A stretch of DNA of 64,000 nt from Candidatus Paraprochloron terpiosi LD05 (lineage in GTDB: Bacteria; Cyanobacteriota; Cyanobacteriia; Cyanobacteriales; Prochloraceae), in the NCBI GenBank assembly GCA_018141785.1, contig CP073341.1:62001-126000 (forward strand), given 5' to 3'. The notes under the pieces are model-generated. The model ran no database searches. It was not told the DNA's origin and saw only the letters and a list, made by a program, of their open reading frames with translations. Shown here one piece after another: positions 1 to 7,686 of the stretch. The translations under genes were made by a program, and so were the position numbers. Each line of letters starts with the position of its first letter. The first letter of the stretch is position 1.

Positions 1-146
1 CCCAAAGCAGTAAAGGGAGCACAGAGAACTATTTCTCGTAGGTTAGGTGTTTTTTCTACTTCAACCATGAAGGATTGCACAAACCCCAGGGACTCTTCCT
101 GAGTCTTATGCATTTTCCAGTTACCAGCTATGATAATTTTCCGCAC
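1..146 (-). CDS. tpiA: Triosephosphate isomerase, N-terminal part (runs off left edge)
   Basis: The reverse strand reads VRKIIIAGNWKMHKT and later VLCAPFTAL from a GTG at 146. The AGNWKMHKT stretch is the N-terminal signature of triosephosphate isomerase, with the substrate-binding Asn and Lys (NWK). The enzyme interconverts dihydroxyacetone phosphate and glyceraldehyde 3-phosphate in glycolysis and the Calvin cycle. Only about 48 codons lie in the window. The GTG is chosen because the family normally starts right before RK(I/V)xIAGNWK and no in-frame ATG is seen just upstream. It is divergent from the CBS-domain gene. Confidence 0.85.
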   Translation of the reverse strand, partial: MRKIIIAGNWKMHKTQEESLGFVQSFMVEVEKTPNLREIVLCAPFTAL

Positions 147-223
147 TGCGTCAACCTTGTTAATTTTAATACATATGGGACAATTTCTCAGTTTAAGGCA
201 GAACGTGACGTTCACCTTATATA

Positions 224-490
224 ATGTTCCTCGATAACGTTATTTATCTCCAAAACCCCGCCCGTTATGATAAAGAGATTCACAAAGCCTTAGGAGAAAC
301 CGTTGGAGACGTAATGAGTGATTCACCAATTACGATCAACCCTCATAAATCTCTACGGGAAGCTGCTCATTTAATGCACGAAAAGCACGTCAGACGCTTG
401 CCAGTGGTGGATCCAGAAGGTAAAGTCATTGGTATACTAACCCGTAGCGATATTATTCGCACTATGGCTTATAACAGTGAGCAGTTGTAG
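224..490 (+). CDS. CBS-domain protein, apparently truncated (single CBS motif left)
   Basis: The 88-residue product begins with FLDNVIYLQNPARY, which in cyanobacterial two-CBS proteins is the linker between the two CBS motifs. It continues into one good CBS motif (VGDVMSD at about residue 27, LPVVDPEGKVIGILTRSDIIR near the end). CBS pairs bind adenosyl ligands and act as regulatory modules. The first CBS motif, about 60 residues, is missing. Upstream in the same frame there is a TGA at 206-208, while the +1 frame (NVTFT from 202) faintly continues the expected linker, so the 5' part may have been lost by frameshift and decay. Either a half-protein is made or this is a pseudogene. Confidence 0.7.
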   Translation: MFLDNVIYLQNPARYDKEIHKALGETVGDVMSDSPITINPHKSLREAAHLMHEKHVRRLPVVDPEGKVIGILTRSDIIRTMAYNSEQL

Positions 491-570
491 GGGCACGGCA
501 GTGTCGTGCCTCTATCAGTTACCAACGCCGGGTTTAGGGTTGACTAATAATTATCATACATAAGAATAAA

Positions 571-1281
571 ATGAATACAACATTGTCATCAATTCAAGAA
601 TTGGTCAATAGTTCAGACTTTGGCGATCGCATCCGAGGTATCAATGAGTTGAGGCACCTAGAGCCTGAGATAGCATTCAAAATGTTAGAGCCGTTAGTGC
701 AGGACAAAAACACCAGGGTAAGGTATGCAGCAGTAAGTTACTTTGATACCATTGGTACTGCAAACTTAAGTAAATCCTTGGAGTTATTACGGGAACGGCT
801 CTTAAATGACCCAGAACCAGATGTGCAAGCAGCCGCCGCCGACTCCTTGGGGGCACTGAAACTGACGGAAGCTTTTGATGACTTGCAACAGGTTTACAAC
901 GAAACTTCCGAGTGGTTAGTGAAATTCAGCATTATTGCTGTTTTAGGAGAATTTGGCGATCCTCGTGGTTTTGACATTTTAATAAATGCCTTATCTTCTG
1001 ATAATAGTTTATTTCAAACAGCTGCTATTAGTGCTTTAGGAGAATTAGGAGATGAACGTGCTCTACCTCAACTCCTCCTCTTTGCAGATAATGAAGACTG
1101 GCAGTTACGTTATCGTCTTGTACAAACTCTCAGGAGATTAAAAAGTGATGAAGTTCATGCTACATTGGAAAAATTAGCACAAGATGAAGTAGAACAAGTG
1201 GCCCAATTAGCGAAAACCAATCTAAAATCAAACCCAGTTTCCAGAGAGGGTACGCTAAAGCGTACCCAGTGTGCTCTTTAG
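571..1281 (+). CDS. nblB: NblB-type HEAT-repeat phycobilisome degradation protein
   Basis: The 236-residue product is built of HEAT/Armadillo-like helical repeats (RVRYAAVSYF near 50, DVQAAAADSLGALK near 85, LFQTAAISALGELGDERALPQ near 145). It matches my memory of cyanobacterial NblB closely, including FGDRIRGINELRHLEPEIAF at the N-terminus. NblB binds bilins or phycobiliprotein and is needed for phycobilisome breakdown during nutrient starvation. The last 14 or so residues (EGTLKRTQCAL) are odd: they are encoded by a palindromic repeat at 1248-1267, so the native C-terminus seems to have been replaced or extended by repeat DNA. Confidence 0.88.
   Translation: MNTTLSSIQELVNSSDFGDRIRGINELRHLEPEIAFKMLEPLVQDKNTRVRYAAVSYFDTIGTANLSKSLELLRERLLNDPEPDVQAAAADSLGALKLTEAFDDLQQVYNETSEWLVKFSIIAVLGEFGDPRGFDILINALSSDNSLFQTAAISALGELGDERALPQLLLFADNEDWQLRYRLVQTLRRLKSDEVHATLEKLAQDEVEQVAQLAKTNLKSNPVSREGTLKRTQCAL
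1248..1267. repeat. Perfect 9+9 bp palindrome at the 3' end of nblB
   Basis: GGGTACGCT and AGCGTACCC are exact inverted repeats separated by 2 bp. The element lies inside the last codons of nblB and also forms the end of the XisI-like remnant read on the other strand, so it marks the junction between the two. Confidence 0.7.
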
Positions 1282-1387
1282 GAACTCCAGCAGCCACCAG
1301 TTCAATACGAATTTCAGCATGGACAATAAAGCCATGAACTCGTCGGTGATTTTCCCAGCCTTCATGTACTAGCATAAAGTGGTTGCG
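1271..1387 (-). pseudogene. XisI-like protein fossil
   Basis: The reverse strand reads HFMLVHEGWENHRRVHGF, IVHAEI and then IELVAAGVPKEH. This matches the core and C-terminal part of XisI-type proteins (family pattern: LxxVGWxxxxRVHGCxxHxDI then IADELVxxGVPKxDIVLGF), with about 15 residues deleted between HAEI and IELV. XisI proteins are fdxN-element excision controlling factors and are common orphan genes in cyanobacteria. Palindromic repeats bound the fragment on both sides (1248-1267 and about 1389-1408). No start or stop of a complete gene remains. Confidence 0.5.
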
Positions 1388-1388
1388 C

Positions 1389-1408
1389 GCCCGAAGGGAT
1401 CCGCTACG
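1389..1408. repeat. REP-like palindrome (GATCCGC-TAC-GCGGATC)
   Basis: A 7-bp stem GATCCGC/GCGGATC with a 3-nt loop, next to a GATCGCC. The same GATC-rich palindrome style recurs at 20871-20914 and 23477-23520, so this belongs to a dispersed family in the genome. Confidence 0.55.
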
Positions 1409-1574
1409 CGGATCGCCACTAACAACAACATAAAAGATTAGCATAATACTAGAAAATTTTCTCCAAAATATCCCGCCATTAGTCTAAAGATTGATTTGCG
1501 GTTGCCATTGGCTTATTTCCTCATTGTTTAGGTCAAAAACTATAATCAGGAATTTGTCAATCAATACTTACCAC

Positions 1575-1620
1575 CAGTTGTTGTTTTTTAGTTATAGGCA
1601 TTCAACCAGATTTGATATAA
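1575..1620. repeat. Terminal fragment of a MITE-like dispersed repeat
   Basis: The 46 bp from CAGTTGTTG to GATATAA closely match the right ends of the longer repeats at 9496-9615 and 14179-14296 (shared features: CAGTTG, a T-rich run, TTATxGGCATTCAACC, then GATxTxATATAA). Only this end is present here. The rest of 1445-1731 is AT-rich and holds no gene I can support; a GGTGGGCAATGTCCACCC hairpin lies at about 1706-1723. Confidence 0.55.
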
Positions 1621-1731
1621 GCATTATAAGATTAATAAATAAAAATACAATAATTAGAAAATAAGATGAGAGGGCGATCGCCCTCTTACTACTATACTCT
1701 TTTCGGTGGGCAATGTCCACCCTACGGGAAA

Positions 1732-2454
1732 TCAATCTGATACTATTACTACAGTAGCAGCACAAGATAGGTGACCAGGAGCTAAACTTAAATTCTCAAT
1801 CTCCACTTGCTCTCCTAAATCTACTTCTAATGACTCGGGTAAAGTGCCTAATTCCAGGATACTATCAATGTGGATAGGATAAAAGCGCAAATAGTGCCCA
1901 CCCACCAATAACAATCCACTCCTAATTGTAACTGGAGTTGTCTCACCCCCCTTATCCCTCAGAGTTCCCGTCAAGGTAAATTTATCTCCCTTGAGAGTAA
2001 TAGAACACCAGCTGATGTGATATGCTGATAAAATATTTTTCTGATTATTAGTGCCTCTTGCTGCCAGTAACATAGTCAGTAAATCAGTTAAACCACCCGA
2101 TAATAAGGGAGACTGGAGGGAAGCGTTTAAAGCAGCTTCTTCTACCTCTAATTTCCCCTTAACTGGAACAGGTTCTAACAAACCAAGGGGTTTTCCCCTC
2201 ATAACTTGACCAATATTAATGCGGATATTTTCTGCTTCCAGTTGCACTGCACCCACATTAATTCCTTCATAGACAGCAGTTCTACAGGAAAGAGCCACTT
2301 GAGGAATGTAACCACGGAGAATTTGGTGATCGCCCCCAGTAATTTTCAGTTCCAACCCTTCTATTGCTTCTACTTGGGTTCTTAACCACAATCGTAATGC
2401 AGGAGACAGTATTTTTGAAATAATCTTACTTTGCTTGTTCAAGTGAGTACTCAT
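1732..2454 (-). CDS. DUF2993 (LmeA-like) lipid-binding family protein
   Basis: The 240-residue product has the pattern of cyanobacterial DUF2993 proteins: an N-terminal helix (SKIISKILSPALRLWLRTQVEAIEGLELKI), repeated beta segments (GGDHQILRGYIPQVALSC, AVYEGINVGAVQLEAENIRINI) and a C-terminal half with the same style of motif (GTLRDKGGETTPVTIRSGLLLVGGHYLRFYPI). The mycobacterial relative LmeA is a periplasmic phospholipid-binding protein; the cyanobacterial members have no assigned role. No signal peptide is obvious here. It stands alone, with nblB upstream and the NYN locus divergent. Confidence 0.8.
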   Translation of the reverse strand: MSTHLNKQSKIISKILSPALRLWLRTQVEAIEGLELKITGGDHQILRGYIPQVALSCRTAVYEGINVGAVQLEAENIRINIGQVMRGKPLGLLEPVPVKGKLEVEEAALNASLQSPLLSGGLTDLLTMLLAARGTNNQKNILSAYHISWCSITLKGDKFTLTGTLRDKGGETTPVTIRSGLLLVGGHYLRFYPIHIDSILELGTLPESLEVDLGEQVEIENLSLAPGHLSCAATVVIVSD

Positions 2455-2608
2455 GAGGGTTCAAATCACGTACCATGACAGTTACCAACGCTTTTCCAGT
2501 ATTGTAAAGGGTTTTGATGGCGCAGAGAGGCGCGGTAACATATTCTCATATCTCTCTTCTCTGTGTTGCGGCGTTCAGCGGTTTATTAAAGAAAAATTTT
2601 GGGCACTC

Positions 2609-2637
2609 TTGACAAATTGAGAATCAGTGGTTATCAT
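2609..2637 (+). promoter_or_regulatory. Sigma-70-type promoter upstream of the NYN gene
   Basis: TTGACA at 2609-2614, a 17-bp spacer and TATCAT at 2632-2637 form a near-consensus promoter about 85 bp before the ATG at 2723. An AAGGAG ribosome binding site lies just upstream of the start. The rest of 2455-2722 holds only low-complexity repeat sequence (TCTCTTCTCTGTG...). Confidence 0.6.
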
Positions 2638-2722
2638 AGAGGTATGGCAATCCTATATGAGTCGTAAACTGCGCTCCTTGGGGACGCTATAAGTTTCTGG
2701 AGAGTTTAAGGAGAAGGAAAAA

Positions 2723-4370
2723 ATGAACGATAAATCTTTCTGCCGTATAGGGATTTTCTATGACGGATCGTACTTTACTTATGCGCAAAACCATTTTTAC
2801 GGAGAGTGCCAACTTGGCTGGCTCTCCTGTTCGGGTCGAAGGAGTGGTCACCCACCCCAGCTCCCTTTCAGAACCGTGCGTGAAACTTTCGCCTCACACG
2901 GCTCCTATGACCTGTGGATTGAAACCTACCGCAAAAGATAGAAAATCCATTGATTGCCTCTATCTAGTTTGGTTCTAGGGATTGTGGCAATCTTCGCCTT
3001 AAATACTGTCCAGTCTCAGTTTTGCTGGTTCCTACTCGGATTTAACGGGAGCCTAAAATTCGGATTATATTCCTACTCGGCGTCATCTTACCCCGACCTA
3101 AAATTCGGAACTAGAGTTATCCCTTCTGCTATATGGCGTATATGTGGCATATTTTCAGCCTGTGGGCGTCTCCTAACTGGTTGGTAATTAGCTCCAACAC
3201 ATTGCGGGCAATTGTTTAGCATCGTGGCTTTCGTTCCCGCGTCCTATCCGAATGGCCTCGATAGAAGTATGCCTGCCTTCCCACTCCGGGTACCACCCCT
3301 AGGAGAAAGAACCATCCGTTTTTCCTCGTTCCAAAATCAGAAATTGTTTTGAACCTTTAGGTCTCACCAATTCGCCTATCGACCCCCCAGAGATGCTCTT
3401 GTCGAGGAAAAGACAGAGCGGGATTTGTATGCCGATACGAAAGCCCAACGAGGTTGTGCTTCGGTATATTAGACGCTTTTTCCGGTGATTCGCTTCACCT
3501 ATTTCTAGGATACCTGTTAACCATGGATTCTCCCCATTAGCGCCAGTGCGCCTTTCGGCTCTGATTGCGCCCTGTCCCCAGCTTCACGCCCCGGAGGCTA
3601 ACCCGGCGAGCCTGCTTGAATTCACAGTCGCGTGTGGGCAGATAGAGATTCGCTTATCCCTTAAGCGGTTGGACTTGGAAGACTGATTGCTGACCAGCTC
3701 CTCACCAACATTCCTGATTTAGTTGTCAAGGTGTAGTGCACCTAGCCTGAGATTATAGTTTTGGCCTATTAAGCCGCGACTTTTTCGCTCAGAACGAGTC
3801 GCCCTTCCTCCTATCCATGAGCTAGTTGAGGATTTCATCCGTGAGAAAGAGCAGGGCTATTTTAACTACCGAATTGTCTATGCTGGTTGGTATCAAGGAT
3901 TATTTACATCATCCCAATCCACTGACCAACAGCGCCGCATTGATCGAAATCGACACATTGACTTAATACACGCAGGCATTGAACCTAAATACGTTCCAAT
4001 ATCAAATGACCGTGAAAAAGGCATAGATGTTGCTATGGCCATTGACACTTTGCAAATTGGTTTGGAAGGCAAAATAGATGTTGCTGTATTAGTCACAGGT
4101 GATGGAGATTTTGTTCCCTTAGTTCGCGCGTTAATGAAAAATGGGATTAGAGTAGCAACAGTTTATTTTGAATACAATTCTCAAAGAAAAAGCTGGGTAA
4201 ACGAGCATCTTTTGCGTGTTAGTAACTATACTTTAAATATCAACGAATTAAAACAAAATCGTCAAACGGAGGGTAAGTTTAGACGTTTATTTCGGCAACC
4301 AGATAAAGGGAATTCCCAGGTTAAAAAAAGCAGCGATTTGTTCCCGCATCCTATCCGTAGTTCCCGTTAG
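2723..4370 (+). pseudogene. NYN-domain (LabA/DUF88-like) protein split by an antisense group II intron
   Basis: The first part (2723-2828) reads RIGIFYDGSYFTYAQNHF and ends at GWLS. The rest resumes at 3805 with PPIHELVEDFIREKEQGY and runs to the stop at 4368. Joined, they give a 223-residue NYN/PIN-fold protein with the usual acidic residues (IFYDGS; ERKGID-type VAMAIDTLQ near 4035; VTGDGDFVPLVRA). NYN proteins are predicted RNases. Removing 2829-3804 restores the frame exactly (codon TTT across the junction). The intron is on the opposite strand, so it cannot splice from this mRNA and the gene is disrupted unless the 3' part (from the ATG at 4035) is made alone. Confidence 0.8.
2829..3804 (-). 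mobile_element. ORF-less group II intron (intron A)
   Basis: On the reverse strand the element starts GGGCGACTCGTTC...AAAGTCGCGGC near 3804, a variant of the GUGYG 5' end that resembles the 5' ends of introns B and C. It has a clear 34-nt domain V at 2871-2904 (starts GAGCCGTGTGAGGCGAAAG, ends ACGGTTC) and ends in ...CGAAC (AY) at 2829. No reverse transcriptase, maturase or HNH codons were found in the 976 bp, so domain IV has lost its protein. The 5' end GGGCG deviates from GUGYG, which may weaken splicing. The boundaries are those that restore the NYN reading frame. Confidence 0.75.
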
Positions 4371-4428
4371 GGTTTGTTAGACCCCCTCTCTAGTTACCAA
4401 CCGTTCCACTTGAGGAAGTTAAAGCAGC

Positions 4429-5619
4429 ATGAGTGAAGTAAAACTATCTGAAAATACCTCACCTTCCCCGGAAGAAGTGTATCAATCTCTTCTTCGTTCC
4501 CTCAAGCGGAGGAAAGGGTTTGGGATTGTGTTTGTGCAATGCTCTCCAGCAGAAGGGAAACGTTTGATTCAGCGAGTGCAGCAAGATTTGCCTCAGAAGC
4601 AAATGGAAACTTTAACCCTAGATCAACCTATCCGCAATCTCTATGACATTATTGCCAATCTTGCAGATAGAGATAAATTAAACCTTCTTTTCATTGAAGG
4701 TTTGGAGAAATCTTTAGAAGAGTACATTAAACCTGGTTATAGGGGAGATGGGGATTATTACAATATGGACACCGTTCCTCCTATCCTCAATCACTTAAAT
4801 CAGAGAAGGGAAATATTTCGCGCTCGCTTCACCAATCTTTGTTTTGTCTTCATCTTACCATATTTTGCAATCAAATATTTTATTCGTCGTGCTCCTGATT
4901 TTTTTGATTGGAGTGCCGGGGTTTTTGCAATTTCTTCCCCACAGGAGCAACCGCTAATAGACGAATTCTATAAAACCTCGAAAGCTCTAAAGGAAATTAA
5001 AGATGATTTTGATGAATTTTCTGAAGCTATTTTAGACAATTCATATAGATGGGAAGAAAAGTACGAGCAACTAACTCACCACCTTATGCAAGCTTTCAAC
5101 ATGCAAGGAAAAATTGGCGATTCTTCTGGTAAATTACCATCTCTCAAAGCTTTATATATGCCCTTCAAACTCAATAAAAATTATAAGCTAGCCTTATCTT
5201 ACTACGATAGATTAATTGAGATTTACCTATCCATGGAACTTAATAGAGGTAATTTTTTGAAAGAGTCAGGACGCTGGGAAGAAGCAATTAATAGTTATAA
5301 TAGGGTAATTGAAATTCAGGAAAATTTATACCAAGCATGGTATAATAAAGGAGATGCTTTGGAGAAATTAGGACAATGGACCGATGGGATTACCTGCTAT
5401 AATAAAGTCATTGAAATTAAGCCAGATTTTTATCAAGCTATATACAAAAAAGCTGCCTCCTATGGTATGATAGGAAATACTGAATCAGCCCTAGAAAACT
5501 TGCAACGAGCAATTGAAAGAAGTTCTCATGATGTGCGAGAGTGGGCAAAAACAAATCCAGCTTTTAAAGAACTTCGACTAGATCCAAGGTTTCAAGAATT
5601 AATGAAACCATATTCATAG
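4429..5619 (+). CDS. TPR protein with an N-terminal ATPase-like region
   Basis: The 396-residue product starts with a region (residues 30-170, GIVFVQCSPAEGKRLIQRV, LLFIEGLEKSLEEY, LCFVFILPYFAIKYFI) that looks like a degenerate STAND/AAA-like NTPase seen in many cyanobacterial TPR proteins, without a proper Walker A GKT/S. It is followed by TPR units (NRGNFLKESGRWEEAINSYNRV, YNKGDALEKLGQWTDGITCYN and YKKAASYGMIGNTESALENL) and ends with the common cap WAKTNPAFKELRLDPRFQEL. TPRs mediate protein-protein contacts. Its partner is unknown; the neighbours give no clear context. Confidence 0.7.
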   Translation: MSEVKLSENTSPSPEEVYQSLLRSLKRRKGFGIVFVQCSPAEGKRLIQRVQQDLPQKQMETLTLDQPIRNLYDIIANLADRDKLNLLFIEGLEKSLEEYIKPGYRGDGDYYNMDTVPPILNHLNQRREIFRARFTNLCFVFILPYFAIKYFIRRAPDFFDWSAGVFAISSPQEQPLIDEFYKTSKALKEIKDDFDEFSEAILDNSYRWEEKYEQLTHHLMQAFNMQGKIGDSSGKLPSLKALYMPFKLNKNYKLALSYYDRLIEIYLSMELNRGNFLKESGRWEEAINSYNRVIEIQENLYQAWYNKGDALEKLGQWTDGITCYNKVIEIKPDFYQAIYKKAASYGMIGNTESALENLQRAIERSSHDVREWAKTNPAFKELRLDPRFQELMKPYS

Positions 5620-5834
5620 TAGGGTGGGTAAGATGGTATAAAAATTAGAATTCATAGAAGATTAATGTAATGGCTTGCCCACCAATTTATTCAACTTTCT
5701 GGCTGGTGGGCAATCAGAATTAACCCTCATGATAGGGGAGCAACCGTTTACAAAATTGCCCACCCTACGTGAAACCATGAATGGGTTTTATACGGTAGGA
5801 TGAGAAAAAAAGTCGCCCAAACTCCAAGAAACTT
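5620..5834. repeat. Intergenic region with TGGGTAA/GCCCACC inverted repeats
   Basis: This gap holds several arms of a common cyanobacterial repeat (TAGGGTGGGTAAG near 5621, GCTTGCCCACCAA near 5673, CTGGTGGGCAATC near 5700, TTGCCCACCCTACG near 5756). The arms can pair with each other. The same motif family occurs at about 1706, 24432 and 30680. I see no gene. Confidence 0.5.
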
Positions 5835-6110
5835 CCGACGATTCTGAATATCTCAATCCCTGGTTGAAGTGGTTAGTGCGTCCCTTTCTCGTTTCCCTTC
5901 CCGGATTAAATAGAATTAGAACATCTGAAACTACTCCAGGAAGAAAAGCTAGAAATTATCTCCATTTGGGGTCCCACTTTTCTCAAAGTTCATCTAGACT
6001 ATATCCAGGAACAGAGAAGAGAATTATGGGAAAAACTGAAATTAAAACTTCGAGGCGATCGCGCTCAACTACTCTTAGAACCAGAAATTCCCTGGACTGA
6101 AATTTGGCCT
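5835..6110 (+). pseudogene. Degenerate coding remnant, unrecognised family
   Basis: Protein-like reading is found in two frames joined by a frameshift near 5915: EYLNPWLKWLVRPFLVSLPG in one frame and then KLEIISIWGPTFLKVHLDYI and LWEKLKLKLRGDRAQLLLE in another, ending at PWTEIWPNL followed by TGA. The amino-acid pattern is plausible for a real protein, and the stretch contains a HIP1-like GCGATCGC. I do not recognise the family and there is no proper start, so I regard it as a fossil. Confidence 0.4.
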
Positions 6111-6116
6111 AATTTG

Positions 6117-6757
6117 AGGTTGTTCTCCCTGAATATGGATGGGAGTGCGTTAACAGTGAGATGCACAGCACGAATTCTGCCTTGGATGCTAAGAAGCAGG
6201 AACCAAACATCTTCCGTCTGGTTACTCTGAAAAGCGGACCTTGATGCCTAAACGACGAAATGAGTGAGAATTTTGCAGACGCCATAATTGGCAATTACGC
6301 CGCTTGGGCATCCTCCGTGAATGTAACTGCGATTGATTTCACCTACGGTGTTCTTTACGGGACGCGCCAACAGTCAAACAAAAAAGACTGGCATATTCTA
6401 AGGAACCTAAAACAGAAGAAACCTTTCGCGATAACGATTGATCCATCGAACCGCTGGAACTGTCAGTTTCAGGACCAGGGAATTACTGTGGACGTTGCAG
6501 TAAGAGTTGGTCTCGATTGGTGGAACAATTTGGGTGGCGAATATTGCTGGATCGAAGTTTTTATTGCCCTGATACGGGCGTCTATTAATGCTGGAGCATC
6601 CGATTCTTCAAGTTACCAGTATACAATTTCTGATCTGAATGACATTGTTACCACCTCAAACATAAGAGAAGATTATAATGTGTCACTTTTGCAACGTAGT
6701 CAGATTCCTTGGCTCTTTCTGATGGCAAGACACTTCTGTGACAACCTAACCGACTAA
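6117..6757 (+). pseudogene. Decayed gene, possibly restriction endonuclease-like
   Basis: One frame reads VVLPEYGWECVNSEMHS, NIFRLVTLKSGP, then a TGA at about 6242-6244, then CLNDEMSENFADAIIGNYAA and on through IDFTYGVLYGTR, FAITIDPSNRWNCQF and DIVTTSNIREDYNVSLLQRS to the stop at 6755. The stretch TLKSGP(W)CLND resembles parts of type II restriction endonucleases as I remember them, which suggests that TGA replaced a Trp TGG codon. The 5' end is missing. The downstream piece from the ATG at 6260 (165 residues) is open but is unlikely to be functional alone. The family assignment is tentative. Confidence 0.4.
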
Positions 6758-6852
6758 ATGCCCAACAATGCGCCGGAAAGGAATCGCACACAGCCGGGAC
6801 TTGAACAAGAGATCTAATAGAAGTAGATGGTAAGATATTCCCTTATCTCTCT

Positions 6853-6892
6853 TCTCTTCTTCTCTGCGTTCTCTGCGTCTCTGTGGTTCATT
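6853..6892. repeat. Dispersed CTCTGCG-rich repeat
   Basis: TCTCTGCGTTCTCTGCGTCTCTGTGG is one copy of a repeat also seen at about 27117-27145 (reverse), 23530-23570, 60516-60545 and, in a variant form (TCTCTGGGCCTCTGGG), at 45247 and 47560. Such direct-repeat stretches are widespread between cyanobacterial genes. Confidence 0.55.
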
Positions 6893-6921
6893 GAAAAAGT
6901 TAACTTAAAGTCACCAACTTT

Positions 6922-7686
6922 ATGATTAGACTGCAAAAAGTTTTATCTCAATGGGGTATTGCTTCTCGACGTCAAGCTGAGAAAATGATTCTCCTGGGAC
7001 GAGTGGAAGTCAATGGCAATATAGCTCACCTCGGGCAAAAAGTCAACCCCCATAGAGATAGAATAGAAGTAGATGGTAAAATAATTAAACCAGAAGAACG
7101 TCCCTCCTCTATCTATCTCCTCCTCAACAAACCCCTAGGGGTAGTTTCTACCTGTAAAGATACCAAGAATCGCCCTACAGTTCTAGACTTACTCCCCCCA
7201 AAACTGCGTCAGGGACAGGGAATCCATCCTGTAGGAAGACTAGACGCTCAATCTACTGGAGCATTACTCTTAGTAAACGATGGTTCCTTAACCCTCACCC
7301 TCACCCATCCTCGTTATCACCTACCCAAAACCTATCATGTTTGGGTGGAGGGAAAACCGACAAAATCCCTCTTAGAAACTTGGAGAAATGGTATCATATT
7401 AGATGGAACAAAAACCTTACCCGCCCAAGTGCGACCCTTGAAACAAAGACGAGGAGAAACCCTATTAGAAATAGTTCTCAGAGAGGGAAGAAACCGTCAG
7501 ATAAGAAGAACTGCATCCCAACTAGGTCTAACTGTTGTCTCCCTCCATCGGATCTCCATCGGTCCCATTAAACTTCAATTGCCCGGTGAACCCCTGTTAT
7601 CGGGTCAATATCGTCCCTTAAAAGATTTTGAGTTGGATTTTTTGGTTTCACCCTATATTTTCTGTATGCACTCCCTAATTACCTGA
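6922..7686 (+). CDS. RsuA/RluB-family pseudouridine synthase
   Basis: The protein isomerises uridine to pseudouridine in rRNA. It has an N-terminal S4 RNA-binding domain ([21 protein letters not shown] and GRVEVNG) and the catalytic domain with [19 protein letters not shown], where the Asp of GRLD is the nucleophile, and the later [17 protein letters not shown] motif. The length (254) is normal for the family. The start follows the family pattern. Its last 34 bp overlap the convergent malQ 3' end, so its tail ([12 protein letters not shown]) is encoded in sequence shared with malQ. Confidence 0.9.
   Translation: MIRLQKVLSQWGIASRRQAEKMILLGRVEVNGNIAHLGQKVNPHRDRIEVDGKIIKPEERPSSIYLLLNKPLGVVSTCKDTKNRPTVLDLLPPKLRQGQGIHPVGRLDAQSTGALLLVNDGSLTLTLTHPRYHLPKTYHVWVEGKPTKSLLETWRNGIILDGTKTLPAQVRPLKQRRGETLLEIVLREGRNRQIRRTASQLGLTVVSLHRISIGPIKLQLPGEPLLSGQYRPLKDFELDFLVSPYIFCMHSLIT

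Noticed and set aside
1..223. Possible first CBS motif upstream of the CBS gene in another frame
   Set aside because: Only a handful of residues (NVTFT) could fit and the rest is the tpiA start region, so the evidence is too thin to extend the gene.
2760..3187. Open frames within intron A
   Set aside because: They overlap domain V and structural parts of the intron and show no RT, maturase or HNH motifs.
6811..7082. A ~19-bp match (AATAGAAGTAGATGGTAA) between the upstream region and the pseudouridine synthase gene
   Set aside because: It is a short single match without extended similarity; possibly a minor duplication, but too little to interpret.
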